This document shows, one piece after another, positions 34,377-42,816 of a stretch of 64,000 nt of DNA (within the stretch, counting starts at the first letter, position 1; each line of letters begins with the position of its first letter). The DNA is taken from assembly GCA_963703325.1 (NCBI GenBank), contig OY969805.1:248001-312000 (forward strand). The letters are read 5' to 3'. The DNA is from Aquilonibacter sp963703325 (GTDB taxonomy: Bacteria > Vulcanimicrobiota > Vulcanimicrobiia > Vulcanimicrobiales > Vulcanimicrobiaceae). A model generated the notes under the pieces. It was not told where the DNA came from. It searched no databases and was given only the letters and a program-made list of their open reading frames with translations. The translations under genes and the position numbers were made by a program.

Positions 34377-34855
34377 CGCAGCGAGATCGTGATCTTGCCG
34401 TCGTCGACCGGTTGCGGCACGGGCGCAGCGGCGCGCACCGGGCGCGGTGCGGCTTCCATCGCGGCAAAATCGGGGACGGCGCCACTTGCAACTTTCGCGC
34501 GGTAGTCGTCGATTGCGACTTTGAGCGCCTCGAGCGCGCGCTCCGGATAATCTTTCTTTTTCTCCGGATAGCCCGCAAGTTCGGCTTCGACTTGCGCGGT
34601 GGAAATAGCCCCCGCTTCGTCGATCGTTTTGCCTTTCGCAAGTTCAACGACCAAACTACAGGTTGCCGTGCCGAATCCGCAACCGGTGGTGAAGTAGGAA
34701 ATATCCTCGATCACCGCGCCGGGTCCAATCTTCAGGAAGAAGTTGTACATGTCGCCGCACGAGTCGCTGAAGTACTCGCCGCTCGCGGTCGGCCCATCCA
34801 TCGTTTGGAATCCCGGACGGGCTTCTACGAGACGCTGAAACTTGGCAAAATCCAC
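34373..34855 (-). CDS. NifU N-terminal-domain iron-sulfur scaffold-like protein
   Basis: 160 aa. Three cysteines sit as in NifU/IscU scaffolds: SCGDMY, then GCGFGTATC. A Pro/Ala-rich tail follows (residues 130-160). It lies 3 bp behind sufR and so belongs to the SUF region, in addition to the separate sufU. It might be a carrier or a divergent scaffold; spacing differs from canonical IscU. Confidence 0.82.
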   Translation of the reverse strand: MDFAKFQRLVEARPGFQTMDGPTASGEYFSDSCGDMYNFFLKIGPGAVIEDISYFTTGCGFGTATCSLVVELAKGKTIDEAGAISTAQVEAELAGYPEKKKDYPERALEALKVAIDDYRAKVASGAVPDFAAMEAAPRPVRAAAPVPQPVDDGKITISLR

Positions 34856-34858
34856 TTG

Positions 34859-35492
34859 CTAGCTAACCCCTTTGAGTTGAAACGTGCACGCTTTGCCGCC
34901 CGATGCGAGCGACTCGAGTTGTTCGTGCTCGCCGCCGATCGTCTCGTCGATGACTTGATGGATCACCGAACAGACTTCCGGATGGTCTTTCACGACACCC
35001 GAGTACGGGCAGGTGTGTTCTTGTAATAAGAACCCGCCATCGACCAAACTGTATTCGGCGACGACGCCGCGATCGCGCAGGACCTGTGTGAGTTGCGCCA
35101 CTTTGCCTTCGGGATCAGTCGCGGTGACCTTCTTCTTCGTGTGTTCGACCGAGCGGCGCGCTATGCGGTCAAAGAATCTTCTCAACGGCCGGCGATCCGA
35201 ATTGCTCCCTCACCTCGCGCAGTACCGCAGCGAGCATCTTGTCGTACTGCTGTGGGAAGAGCGAATCGGCTTTGGGCGTGAGTGAGAATTCCAGGGTTGG
35301 CTTGGTCGGCCCGCGCCGGACAGCGCGCTCTTCGACCAGGCCGTCGCGCTCCAGGACGACCAGTTGCTGACGCACCGCGTTGGGTGAAAGACCGAAGAGC
35401 GCAGCCAGCTCTGCAGCGCAGGCGCTGCCTCGCTCGCGTAGCTCGGCGACAATCTTGCCGCGGGTGGTTTGGAAAAAGCGGTCGACCTGCAT
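34859..35492 (-). CDS. sufR: SufR-like Fe-S-sensing repressor, frameshifted
   Basis: The N-terminal frame (from ATG 35492) gives a winged helix (AELAALFGLSPNAVRQQLVVLERDGLVEE). It stops at 35169, while the family sequence resumes one frame over (DRIARRSVEHTKKKV) and runs to 34859. One extra T in the run at 35171-35173 explains the break. The C-terminal part has the Fe-S cysteines as C-x12-C plus a further Cys 28 residues on; the middle ligand of the usual four is Glu here. SufR represses suf genes when its cluster is intact. Divergent from sufC. Confidence 0.82.
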
Positions 35493-35533
35493 GGCGTTCG
35501 ACGGTATCCTATCATGGCGCGGTCTAGATAGTA

Positions 35534-35550
35534 AAGTAAATCCTTGACTT
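35534..35550. promoter_or_regulatory. Candidate SufR operator
   Basis: AAGTAAA-TCC-TTGACTT is an inverted repeat (6 of 7 positions match) that overlaps the -35 box of the suf promoter and lies in the sufR-sufC divergent gap. Position and symmetry fit a repressor site. The sequence is not the published cyanobacterial or actinobacterial SufR consensus, so the assignment rests on context. Confidence 0.45.
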
Positions 35551-35573
35551 TCTGCCGACGCCTGCCCTAAGCT
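35544..35573 (+). promoter_or_regulatory. Sigma-70-type promoter of the sufCDSU operon
   Basis: TTGACT (35544-35549) with, 17-18 bp on, CTAAGC/TAAGCT as a weak -10. It lies about 100 bp upstream of sufC, leaving a leader that contains the two-hairpin repeat at 35588-35648. Confidence 0.5.
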
Positions 35574-35587
35574 ATGCAAGTGGATTC

Positions 35588-35648
35588 GGTCGGCCTGCGG
35601 CCGAGCGCGCGTCCTGCGCTCCGAATCTTCAGCCGCATCGTGCGGCAG
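35588..35648. repeat. Two-hairpin intergenic repeat, copy 2 (in the suf leader)
   Basis: TCGGCC-TGC-GGCCGA forms the first hairpin; GCTCCGAATCTTCAG and the GCCGCATCGTGCGGC hairpin follow. From the GCTCCGAA block on it differs from the 18582-18645 copy by a single base over about 28 nt. It would be transcribed as part of the suf 5' leader. Confidence 0.6.
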
Positions 35649-35673
35649 CCATCATTCCAGCCGGGAGAACAAC

Positions 35674-36450
35674 GTGGCCGAATCCGATCAAGGGCTCCGC
35701 GTCGCGGGCCTACGCGTCAGCGTCGAGGGCAAGGAGATCCTCAAGGGGATCGACCTCACGGTCGAGCCGGGGAAAGTCCATGCGCTCATGGGCCCCAACG
35801 GCAGCGGCAAATCGACGCTCGCCTTCTCGCTCACCGGCCATCCGCATTATACCGTGACCGCCGGTACGGCGACGCTCGATGGAGCCGATCTCCTCGCGCT
35901 CGCTCCCGACAAACGCGCGCGCGCCGGACTCTTTCTTTCCTTCCAATATCCCGCCGCGATTCCGGGCGTGAAAGTGCCGAACTTTCTTTACGCAGCGCGG
36001 CAAGCGGTGCGGCCCGGCGAGTTGACGCCGGCGAAATTCCGCGCGCTGCTGCTCGAAAAAATGGACGTGCTCGGGATGGATCCGTCCTTTCTCGGCCGCT
36101 ATCTCAACGACGGCTTCTCCGGCGGTGAAAAGAAGCGGCTCGAGATGCTGCAGCTCGCCCTACTCGCGCCGAAATATTCGATTCTCGATGAGACCGATTC
36201 CGGTCTCGACGTCGACGCGCTGCAAGACGTCGCCGATACGGTAAACGCCCTACGGGCAAGCGAGGAAGGCAAAACCGGCGGCTTCCTGATCATCACACAC
36301 TACCCTCGCATTTTGCAGCACATCACGCCCGATATCGTACACGTCATGATCGACGGCCGGATCGTGAAGACCGGCGGCGCGGATTTGGCGCAACGCATCG
36401 AGCGCGAAGGCTACGACACACTGCGCGAGGAGACCGGCGCACTTGCTTAA
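35674..36450 (+). CDS. sufC: SUF system ATPase SufC
   Basis: 258 aa, GTG start with a GGGAG site. Walker A GPNGSGKST, signature FSGGEKKR and the SufC-specific Walker B LDETDSGLD are all intact; FLSFQYP is the Q-loop region. SufC drives cluster assembly on the SufB/SufD scaffold. First gene of the operon; its end overlaps sufD by 8 nt. Confidence 0.96.
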   Translation: MAESDQGLRVAGLRVSVEGKEILKGIDLTVEPGKVHALMGPNGSGKSTLAFSLTGHPHYTVTAGTATLDGADLLALAPDKRARAGLFLSFQYPAAIPGVKVPNFLYAARQAVRPGELTPAKFRALLLEKMDVLGMDPSFLGRYLNDGFSGGEKKRLEMLQLALLAPKYSILDETDSGLDVDALQDVADTVNALRASEEGKTGGFLIITHYPRILQHITPDIVHVMIDGRIVKTGGADLAQRIEREGYDTLREETGALA

Positions 36451-37582
36451 CAGCCTGTCCGAGCACTTGCTCTCTCCGCAGGAGCGGGACGCAGAGCTCG
36501 ACGCTTTCGGGGCTACGCGCACCGGTCGCGAGAAGCCTAGCCAGTACTGGAAGATCGATCTTGAAAATCTCGTGCTGCCGCAAGTCGCAGCCACGGGAAG
36601 CGTCACGATCGAGAACGCGTCGCGCGCCATCGCGGTCGATCTGTCGACCGCGACACAGGAGCACGCGCAGCGGTTTGCTCGTACGTTTCGTAAGGCGATC
36701 GAACCGCAGCATAAGTTCGCCCACTTGACGCTCGCCAATGCGCAGCTCGGGGCCTTTATCTATGTACCGGCCGATTGCGCGATCGAGCAGCCGATCGTCG
36801 TGCGATACCGCGCGGGCGATGGCGAAACGATCTTTCCGTACACGGTTGTCCTCGCCGAGCACGGCGCGCGCGTGACGATCATCGAGCGTCTCGAACTGGG
36901 CAGCAACGCGTTTGCGTGCGGCGTCGCCGAAGTCGTCACCGAAGAGGGCGCCGACGTGACCTATGCGTCGGCACAATTTGCGCCGGCCGATGCGCGCGTC
37001 CTCTTCACGCGTGCCGCGCGACCCGGCCGCAATGCGCGCGTGGCGTGGGCCACCGCCGAACTTGGCGCCGCGTTATCGGTAACCGATCTCGCGATTGCGA
37101 TCGTGCAACCGGGCGTCGACGCAAAGATTGCGACGCTGTTCTTCCCGACCGGCTCACAGCACGTAGACATCGTAAGCAGCATCGATCACCGGATCGGCGA
37201 TGCCACCTCCCAGACCTTGGTCAAAACCGCGGCAGCGGGACGCGGCCAAGGCCGCTATCTCGGCAACATCCGTATCGCCGCGCACGCGCAGCACAGCGAC
37301 GCGTCACTGCGTGACGACGCGCTGCTGCTTTCCAAGACGGCGCACATCGACTCGGTTCCGGCGCTTGAAATCGCCGCCAACGACGTCAAGGCGTACCACG
37401 GTGCAACCGTCGGCGCGCTCGACGATGACAGCATTTTTTACATGACCAGCCGCGGCATCGACCGCGATGCGGCGGAACGCATGATCGCGCTCGGATTCTT
37501 TGAACCCGCGATCGATCGCTTTCCTACCGAATCGCTGCGCGACGAGCTGCGGGCGGCCTTGCAGGCGAAGGTGACGACGTGA
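36443..37582 (+). CDS. sufD: SufD-type scaffold subunit
   Basis: 379 aa from TTG 36443. The C-terminal half holds the SufB/SufD beta-helix family marks: LLLSKTAHIDSVPALEIAAND, then HGATVGALDDDSIFYMTSRGI. The HGATVG...D form and short length fit SufD better than SufB. No separate sufB is in the window, so this subunit might alternatively serve both roles. Its stop overlaps the sufS start (GTGA). Confidence 0.88.
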   Translation: MLNSLSEHLLSPQERDAELDAFGATRTGREKPSQYWKIDLENLVLPQVAATGSVTIENASRAIAVDLSTATQEHAQRFARTFRKAIEPQHKFAHLTLANAQLGAFIYVPADCAIEQPIVVRYRAGDGETIFPYTVVLAEHGARVTIIERLELGSNAFACGVAEVVTEEGADVTYASAQFAPADARVLFTRAARPGRNARVAWATAELGAALSVTDLAIAIVQPGVDAKIATLFFPTGSQHVDIVSSIDHRIGDATSQTLVKTAAAGRGQGRYLGNIRIAAHAQHSDASLRDDALLLSKTAHIDSVPALEIAANDVKAYHGATVGALDDDSIFYMTSRGIDRDAAERMIALGFFEPAIDRFPTESLRDELRAALQAKVTT

Positions 37583-39132
37583 TCGCCGTTCGCACACCCG
37601 AAGCGATCGCTGCGGACTTTCCGATTCTGGGCAAGCCGACGTCGCGCGGCAAACGGCTGGTGTATCTCGATTCGGCGGCCACCTCGCAAAAGCCACAAGC
37701 CGTGATCGACACCCTAGTCAACTACTACAGCGAGTACAACGCGAACATTCATCGCGGCGTCTACGAGATCGCCGAGCGCGCGACCGAGACGTTCGAAGCC
37801 GCGCGGGTGACGTTGGCGCGCTTCATCAATGCCGATCATCGCGAAGTCATTTGGACGCGTAACGCGACCGAAGCGATCAACCTCGTCGGCTACAGCTGGG
37901 GCCTGCAGAACGTCAAGCCCGGCGACGTGATCCTCACCTCGCAACTCGAACATCATTCCAATCTCGTGCCGTGGCAGCTGCTCGCAGAGAAGACCGGCGC
38001 AACGCTGCGTTTCATTCCGGCCGACGACCGCGGGGTTTTGCAACTCGATCAGCTCGACCGATTGCTCGACGGCGCCAAGCTCCTCGCGATTTCGCACGTG
38101 AGCAACACGCTCGGCACGATCACGCCGCTGGACCGCATCGTCCCGGCCGCGCGCAACGCCGGTGCAACGATCCTGGTCGACGGGGCGCAAGGTATTCCGC
38201 ATCTGCCGGTTGACGTAAAGGCGCTCGATGTCGACTTTTATGCCTTCAGCGGGCACAAGATGCTTGGGCCGACCGGGATTGGCGCGCTCTATGGGAAGCG
38301 TGCGCTCCTCGAAGCGATGCCGCCGTTTCTCGCCGGTGGCGACATGATCCGCAAGGTCGAGTACGAGCGCACGACGTTCAACGAGCTGCCTTGGAAGTTC
38401 GAAGCGGGGACGAGCAACATCGCCGACGCGATCGGCCTTGCAACCGCCGTCGATTACCTCACCGGACTCGGCATGGACTGGGTGCGCGCGCACGAGCGCG
38501 CGTTACTCGCCTACGCGCTGCAGCGATTGGCGCCGCTCGAATCGCGCGGTCTGGCCATCTACGGGCCGAAGGATCCGGCACTGGTCTCGGGCGTGCTCTC
38601 GTTCAACTTCGCCGACGTGCATGCGCACGATCTCGCGTCGATCCTCGACACCGACGGCATCTGCGTCCGGGCTGGCCATCACTGCACGATGCCGCTCATG
38701 GAAAAAATGGGCTGGCCGGCAACCGCGCGCGCGTCATTCTACATTTACAATTCGAAGGCCGACATCGACGCACTCGCCGAGGGCATTGAGAAAGCCGCGC
38801 GCGTCTTCAAGATTCTGACATGGACGACTTCTACCGCGATTTTATCCTCGACCACTATCGCAATCCGCGCAACTTCGGCCACCTCGATCATCCGGGGGCC
38901 TCGGCCGAGGACCTCAACCCTCTTTGCGGCGATACGATTCGTATGGAGTTCGAGGTCGACGACGGCGTGGTACGCGACGTACGCTTTTCGGGGAAGGGCT
39001 GCGCGATCAGTCAAGCCTCGGCTTCGATGCTCACCGAGACAATCAAAGGCATGCGTCTCGAGGAAATCGCGAAGCTCTCGAAGGACGTTGTGCTCGAGAA
39101 CGTCGGCATCGGGATCAGCCCGACGCGGCTGA
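37579..39132 (+). CDS. sufS: SufS cysteine desulfurase with read-through C-terminus (probable lost stop)
   Basis: The first 413 codons are a complete group II cysteine desulfurase: PLP Lys in FSGHKMLGP, NANIHRGVYEIAERAT near the start and active-site Cys in RAGHHC. It mobilises sulfur from cysteine for SUF. The family sequence ends at about VFKIL (38815), where a TGA lies one frame away at 38816-38818. In this frame translation runs on as nonsense through sufU to 39132. One extra base near 38800-38815 would explain it; the true gene probably ends at 38818. Confidence 0.85.
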   Translation: MIAVRTPEAIAADFPILGKPTSRGKRLVYLDSAATSQKPQAVIDTLVNYYSEYNANIHRGVYEIAERATETFEAARVTLARFINADHREVIWTRNATEAINLVGYSWGLQNVKPGDVILTSQLEHHSNLVPWQLLAEKTGATLRFIPADDRGVLQLDQLDRLLDGAKLLAISHVSNTLGTITPLDRIVPAARNAGATILVDGAQGIPHLPVDVKALDVDFYAFSGHKMLGPTGIGALYGKRALLEAMPPFLAGGDMIRKVEYERTTFNELPWKFEAGTSNIADAIGLATAVDYLTGLGMDWVRAHERALLAYALQRLAPLESRGLAIYGPKDPALVSGVLSFNFADVHAHDLASILDTDGICVRAGHHCTMPLMEKMGWPATARASFYIYNSKADIDALAEGIEKAARVFKILTWTTSTAILSSTTIAIRATSATSIIRGPRPRTSTLFAAIRFVWSSRSTTAWYATYAFRGRAARSVKPRLRCSPRQSKACVSRKSRSSRRTLCSRTSASGSARRG

Positions 39133-39209
39133 AGTGCGCGACGCTTGGCCTACGTGTTGCCAAGAGTGCCGCGATCGGCGAAATCGCCGGCTGGCCGGAC
39201 GAAGAGTAG
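38820..39209 (+). CDS. sufU: SufU-type sulfur acceptor/scaffold
   Basis: 129 aa. Three conserved Cys in NPLCGD, GKGCAIS and LKCATL, preceded by DFILDHYRNPRNFG, identify SufU. It accepts persulfide sulfur from SufS, normally with zinc. ATG starts two bases after the expected sufS stop, so the two are likely coupled. Confidence 0.94.
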   Translation: MDDFYRDFILDHYRNPRNFGHLDHPGASAEDLNPLCGDTIRMEFEVDDGVVRDVRFSGKGCAISQASASMLTETIKGMRLEEIAKLSKDVVLENVGIGISPTRLKCATLGLRVAKSAAIGEIAGWPDEE

Positions 39210-39239
39210 CCCCATGGCCGGGCAGCGAATGCCCCGGCG

Positions 39240-39569
39240 ATGCAGCATCACCATTTGACCGCGAGCGAATGGGACGCGCTTGCGAACGATCCGGAGTTCG
39301 TGGCGCTGCTGCGCGCGCGCCGTCGGTTCATCGTCCCCTCCACGATCTTTTTTCTGCTCTTTTATCTCGCACTGCCGTTCGGCATCGCGTTTGCTCCGGC
39401 GCTGATGAACCAGCCCGTACTCGAAGGCTTGACGATCGCCAACCTATACGGCTTCGTCCAGTTCGTTATGGCCTGGGTGCTGCTCGCATTCTACATGCGC
39501 GAGGCCCGTTCGTTCGATAACCGCGCGCAAGCCCTCGTCGACCGGTTCACGACGGAGCTGGCGAAATGA
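39240..39569 (+). CDS. DUF485 membrane protein
   Basis: 109 aa. Two membrane helices (IVPSTIFFLLFYLALPFGIAFA and LYGFVQFVMAWVLLAFYM) with short polar ends match DUF485, which regularly precedes acetate/SSS symporters. Its stop overlaps the actP start (ATGA), supporting a functional pair. Confidence 0.9.
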   Translation: MQHHHLTASEWDALANDPEFVALLRARRRFIVPSTIFFLLFYLALPFGIAFAPALMNQPVLEGLTIANLYGFVQFVMAWVLLAFYMREARSFDNRAQALVDRFTTELAK

Positions 39570-41191
39570 CCCAAGCCACGCTCGTGATGTTCGCGATCTT
39601 CGTCGCGATGGCGCTGGTCATTACGTATTGGGCCTCGGGGCGCAGTTCGTCGAGCCGCGGATTTTACACGGCCCACCGTGAGATCAGCGGTGTGCAGAAT
39701 GGATGGGCGATTGCCGGCGACTACATGTCGGCGACGTCCTTTCTCGGCATCACCGGTCTCATCGCGTTCTACGGCTTTGACGGCTTCCTGTATTCTATCG
39801 GATGGCTCGTCGCCTACCTCACCGTTCTTCTGTTGCTTGCCGAGCCGTTGCGCAACACCGGCCGTTACACGGTCGCCGACGTGATCGCGTTCCGTCTGCG
39901 CGGAAGGACCGTGCGGGCGATTGCCGCCGTTACCACGCTGATCATAACGCTCTTCTACATGGTCGCTCAAATGGTCGGCGCTGGGTCGCTGATCAACTTG
40001 TTAATCCAGCGCATCAATGAGACGTACGCAATCGTCATCGTCGGCTTGCTGATGTTGATCTACGTGCTGTTCGGCGGCATGCTCGCGACGACGTGGGTGC
40101 AGATCATCAAGGCGGCGCTCTTGCTCGGCACGTCGATTGCACTCAGTCTTTTGGTACTTGCGCACTTCAACTTCTCGCTTTTCGCACTTCGCGACGCAGC
40201 GATGTCCGTCAACGTGGATGGACACCGCGTCGATTTGCTGCACACTGGGCTCTTTTTCTCCGGCCCAAATGGCGCGTTCGACGTGGTCTCGCTGGGCTTG
40301 GCGTTGGTACTCGGCACCGCCGGATTGCCGCACGTGCTGATGCGCTTCTTTACCGTGCCCACCGCGCGCGCGGCGCGTATTTCGGTCGGCTGGGCGATGG
40401 GCCTCATCGGCGCGTTCTATCTGGTGATCACGATCATGGGATTGGGCGCCGGAACGATCGTCGGACAACACGACATCGGGAAGCATCTGCGCGACACGCA
40501 GGCCATCCGCTACATCATCTATCATCCCGACCAGGCGCCGCAGCTCAATGCCGAGCTGGCACGCGACGGGTATATCGTGCCGCAACAGAACGACAACCTT
40601 GCGGTGCCGCTGCTTGCCGACAAACTCGGCGGCCCGCTGCTCACCGCGTTCGTCGCGGCCGTTGCCTTTGCCACAATCCTGGCCGTGGTCGCCGGACTCA
40701 CGATTGCCGCCGCGTCAGCCTTTGCGCACGACATCTGGTATAGTCTCATACGCTCGGGCGCAGGCACCGAGCAAGAGCACATCTTTGTTGCGCGCGCCGC
40801 CGCTCTGGTCGTCGGATTCGCGGCGATCTTTCTCTCGGTCGGCTTGCGCACCGCCAACGTCGCCTTTCTCGTCGGGCTCGCGTTCGCTGTGGCGGCAAGT
40901 ACCAACGCACCGGCGCTTATTCTCGCGCTCACGTGGCGTCGCTTCTCGCGCACCGGCGCGATTTGCGGGATGCTGGCCGGATTGATCTCCTCGCTCCTGT
41001 TGATGGGGATCAGCCCCGACGTCATGGGCGAACACGCGATCTTCCCGCTGCGCAATCCCGGAATCATTTCTATTCCGCTTGGCTTTATCGCGGCAATCCT
41101 CGGCACGCTCATCGCGCGCGATCCCGATTCGGAAGCGATGTTCAACCAACTGCAAGTCCGGGCAAACACGGGGCTCGGCGCAGAGGTCTAG
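39566..41191 (+). CDS. actP: Cation/acetate symporter ActP (SSS family)
   Basis: 541 aa with 13 or so membrane helices. The early GDYMSATSFLGITG and the PHVLMRFFTVPTARAARIS segment are the sodium:solute symporter hallmarks as seen in ActP. It imports acetate or similar small carboxylates. With DUF485 it forms the usual yjcH-actP pair. Confidence 0.93.
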   Translation: MTQATLVMFAIFVAMALVITYWASGRSSSSRGFYTAHREISGVQNGWAIAGDYMSATSFLGITGLIAFYGFDGFLYSIGWLVAYLTVLLLLAEPLRNTGRYTVADVIAFRLRGRTVRAIAAVTTLIITLFYMVAQMVGAGSLINLLIQRINETYAIVIVGLLMLIYVLFGGMLATTWVQIIKAALLLGTSIALSLLVLAHFNFSLFALRDAAMSVNVDGHRVDLLHTGLFFSGPNGAFDVVSLGLALVLGTAGLPHVLMRFFTVPTARAARISVGWAMGLIGAFYLVITIMGLGAGTIVGQHDIGKHLRDTQAIRYIIYHPDQAPQLNAELARDGYIVPQQNDNLAVPLLADKLGGPLLTAFVAAVAFATILAVVAGLTIAAASAFAHDIWYSLIRSGAGTEQEHIFVARAAALVVGFAAIFLSVGLRTANVAFLVGLAFAVAASTNAPALILALTWRRFSRTGAICGMLAGLISSLLLMGISPDVMGEHAIFPLRNPGIISIPLGFIAAILGTLIARDPDSEAMFNQLQVRANTGLGAEV

Positions 41192-41257
41192 CGTGAGCGA
41201 GCGAAGCGAGCCACGACGACTTTAGACGGCAAAGCTTTAGCTTTGACGGATAAAGTC
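41191..41257. repeat. Interspersed palindromic repeat, copy 1
   Basis: GCGTGAGCGAGCGAAGCGAG, then a nested hairpin: GACTTTA...TAAAGTC outside and CAAAGCT-TT-AGCTTTG inside. A near-identical copy lies in opposite orientation at 52920-52987. Each copy fills the gap between two convergent genes, here actP and the Pro-rich protein. Confidence 0.8.
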
Positions 41258-42050
41258 AGATATGCGTAGCGGAATGCTGCGTTATTTGCATGCCGTAGGC
41301 GCCCGTACGTAGCGTGAAACTCGCGAAGTAGGTGCCCTTCGACGTGATGATCTGCGCGGTAACAGCGTAGCTGCCGTCGTTGTTGCGGCTCGTTCGCAGA
41401 TCCGCAATGTTAACGCTTACATTCGGGTTGATGAACGATTCGGTCGGGAGACCGCTCGCCAGATAGCCGGCCGCAGTCGCCGAATCCCCGCGCGCGAGCG
41501 AGGCCACGTAGGCGCGCACGATCGCCGAGGCGTGCTCGGCGCTATTCGAACCGGTAATGAGTACGGGCGTTGACGCCGGCGCAGCGACGACCGGCGGAGG
41601 CGTCGCCGTTACCGGCGGCAAGGTAGGCGCGTGCGCGGGGATCGGGGTCGGCGTCAAAATGACGACCGCCGGCGTCGAGCGCGGCGTCGGATGCGACGCA
41701 ACCACGACCGCCTTGGCCGTCGGTGCAGGGGTCGTCCCGGGGAGCAGCGTTGCGCTCGGTAACGGCGTAGCCGTCGGTGCATGCGACCGCGACGCAGACG
41801 GATGCGGCGACGGCGTTGGCGGTGGTACCGGCGAGGATGTGGGCGCGAACGTAGCGCTCACACCGGGCAAGGGCGTGAACGTCGGTGCCGGCGTCGGCGC
41901 TTGCGCTCCGCCGGTGCCGAAGAACTTGGTAAGCAAACCGCCGAGCAACAAGCCGCCTAAAATGACAAGCACCATCAGCGGAATAATCGGTATGCCGCCG
42001 CGCTTGGGCGGTTCGGGATCGAGGCGGCGACGGCGTGGGTAGTCGCTCAA
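41256..42050 (-). CDS. Single-pass membrane protein with long Pro/Thr linker and C-terminal NTF2-like domain
   Basis: 264 aa. A basic N-terminus, one membrane helix (IPLMVLVILGGLLLGGLL), a Pro/Thr/Ala-rich spacer (residues 50-165), then about 95 residues starting AEHASAIVRAYVASLARGDSATAAGYL that resemble NTF2-like or SnoaL-type modules. Likely extends across the periplasm. ATG overlaps the upstream stop (ATGA). Confidence 0.75.
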   Translation of the reverse strand: MSDYPRRRRLDPEPPKRGGIPIIPLMVLVILGGLLLGGLLTKFFGTGGAQAPTPAPTFTPLPGVSATFAPTSSPVPPPTPSPHPSASRSHAPTATPLPSATLLPGTTPAPTAKAVVVASHPTPRSTPAVVILTPTPIPAHAPTLPPVTATPPPVVAAPASTPVLITGSNSAEHASAIVRAYVASLARGDSATAAGYLASGLPTESFINPNVSVNIADLRTSRNNDGSYAVTAQIITSKGTYFASFTLRTGAYGMQITQHSATHI

Positions 42051-42433
42051 AGGGCGCCGGTGATACCGTCGACGAGCGGCGCAGGGAGCGCGCCAAGTTG
42101 TGAAACGTGCTCCTCGGCGTAGTGCGTTAACGCTTCCTTGAGCAGCCCGGGATTCACGCGCGCATAGTCGACCAGCGCAGCGACAGCGCGCGTGTCACCG
42201 GCCTCAAGCCGGTCCAACGGCGCGTTTGAGCCCTCGGCAGCATCCTCCGATGATTCGCCGCGATCGCGAAACGCATCGAAGATCGACGCAACCAGCGCGT
42301 GCACGGCGTCCTGCGGCATCGTGGAAACGCCACCGCGCAGGACGTCCGCCAATGCGGCGTCATCCATGCGCGCGACGTGCTTCTCCACCGCGTCGACCAG
42401 CGTCTGCGCCGGCACGTTCCCAAAGGGAGGCAT
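42047..42433 (-). CDS. Unrecognised helical protein
   Basis: 128 aa from ATG 42433; longer upstream frames run into the divergent gene and are unlikely. All-helical, acidic, no signal peptide, no Cys. Repeating helices (VDAVEKHVARMDDAALADVL, DAVHALVASIFDAF) hint at a small adaptor or chaperone-like protein. Coupled to the membrane protein downstream. Confidence 0.65.
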   Translation of the reverse strand: MPPFGNVPAQTLVDAVEKHVARMDDAALADVLRGGVSTMPQDAVHALVASIFDAFRDRGESSEDAAEGSNAPLDRLEAGDTRAVAALVDYARVNPGLLKEALTHYAEEHVSQLGALPAPLVDGITGAL

Positions 42434-42495
42434 CGGATAGTACGGTACTCCCTCGCGGCAGGCGGCTCCTCGAAGATGCGCCAAAAGATATACCT

Positions 42496-42816
42496 GTGAT
42501 TCGCGTTTGCGTCCCGCTCGATCTGCATGCCGTCGCCACGACCGGCTCGGCAGCGTTTGCGCTTGCGACACCGCTTCGAGTTCGCGATCTCCTTGCGCTT
42601 GCGGTGCGCGAAGCAATCGGCGCGCGCGCGCCATACGATAAGTTCGAGCGCAGCATGGTGCGAACGCTGGCGGGACTTGCGGCGGGCGATTTTATCGTCG
42701 ACATCGACGGCCGCGCGTTTGCCGACGGGAACGCCGTCGTGATGTGTGAAGGCTCGGTCTCCGTGCGCTTCTTCGTCAAGCGCGGCACCCGCGCGGGCCT
42801 CGAGCTACAGCCGTAA
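42496..42816 (+). CDS. Unrecognised small protein
   Basis: 106 aa from GTG 42496; ribosome site weak (AAAAGATA). It has a mixed alpha-beta pattern (VCVPLDLHAVATTGSAAF start) with no membrane helix. It faces the helical protein gene across 62 bp and appears to be followed directly by the membrane protein below, the two sharing the CCGTAAAG junction. Confidence 0.6.
   Translation: MIRVCVPLDLHAVATTGSAAFALATPLRVRDLLALAVREAIGARAPYDKFERSMVRTLAGLAAGDFIVDIDGRAFADGNAVVMCEGSVSVRFFVKRGTRAGLELQP

Noticed and set aside
38816..39132. SufS C-terminal extension as a genuine SufS-SufU fusion
   Set aside because: The extension is read in a different frame from SufU and is Ser/Arg/Thr-rich nonsense, so it is not a fusion with SufU.
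41540..42042. Gly/Val-rich plus-strand frame opposite the Pro/Thr-linker protein
   Set aside because: Mirror of the Pro/Thr codons of the minus-strand gene; no independent support.
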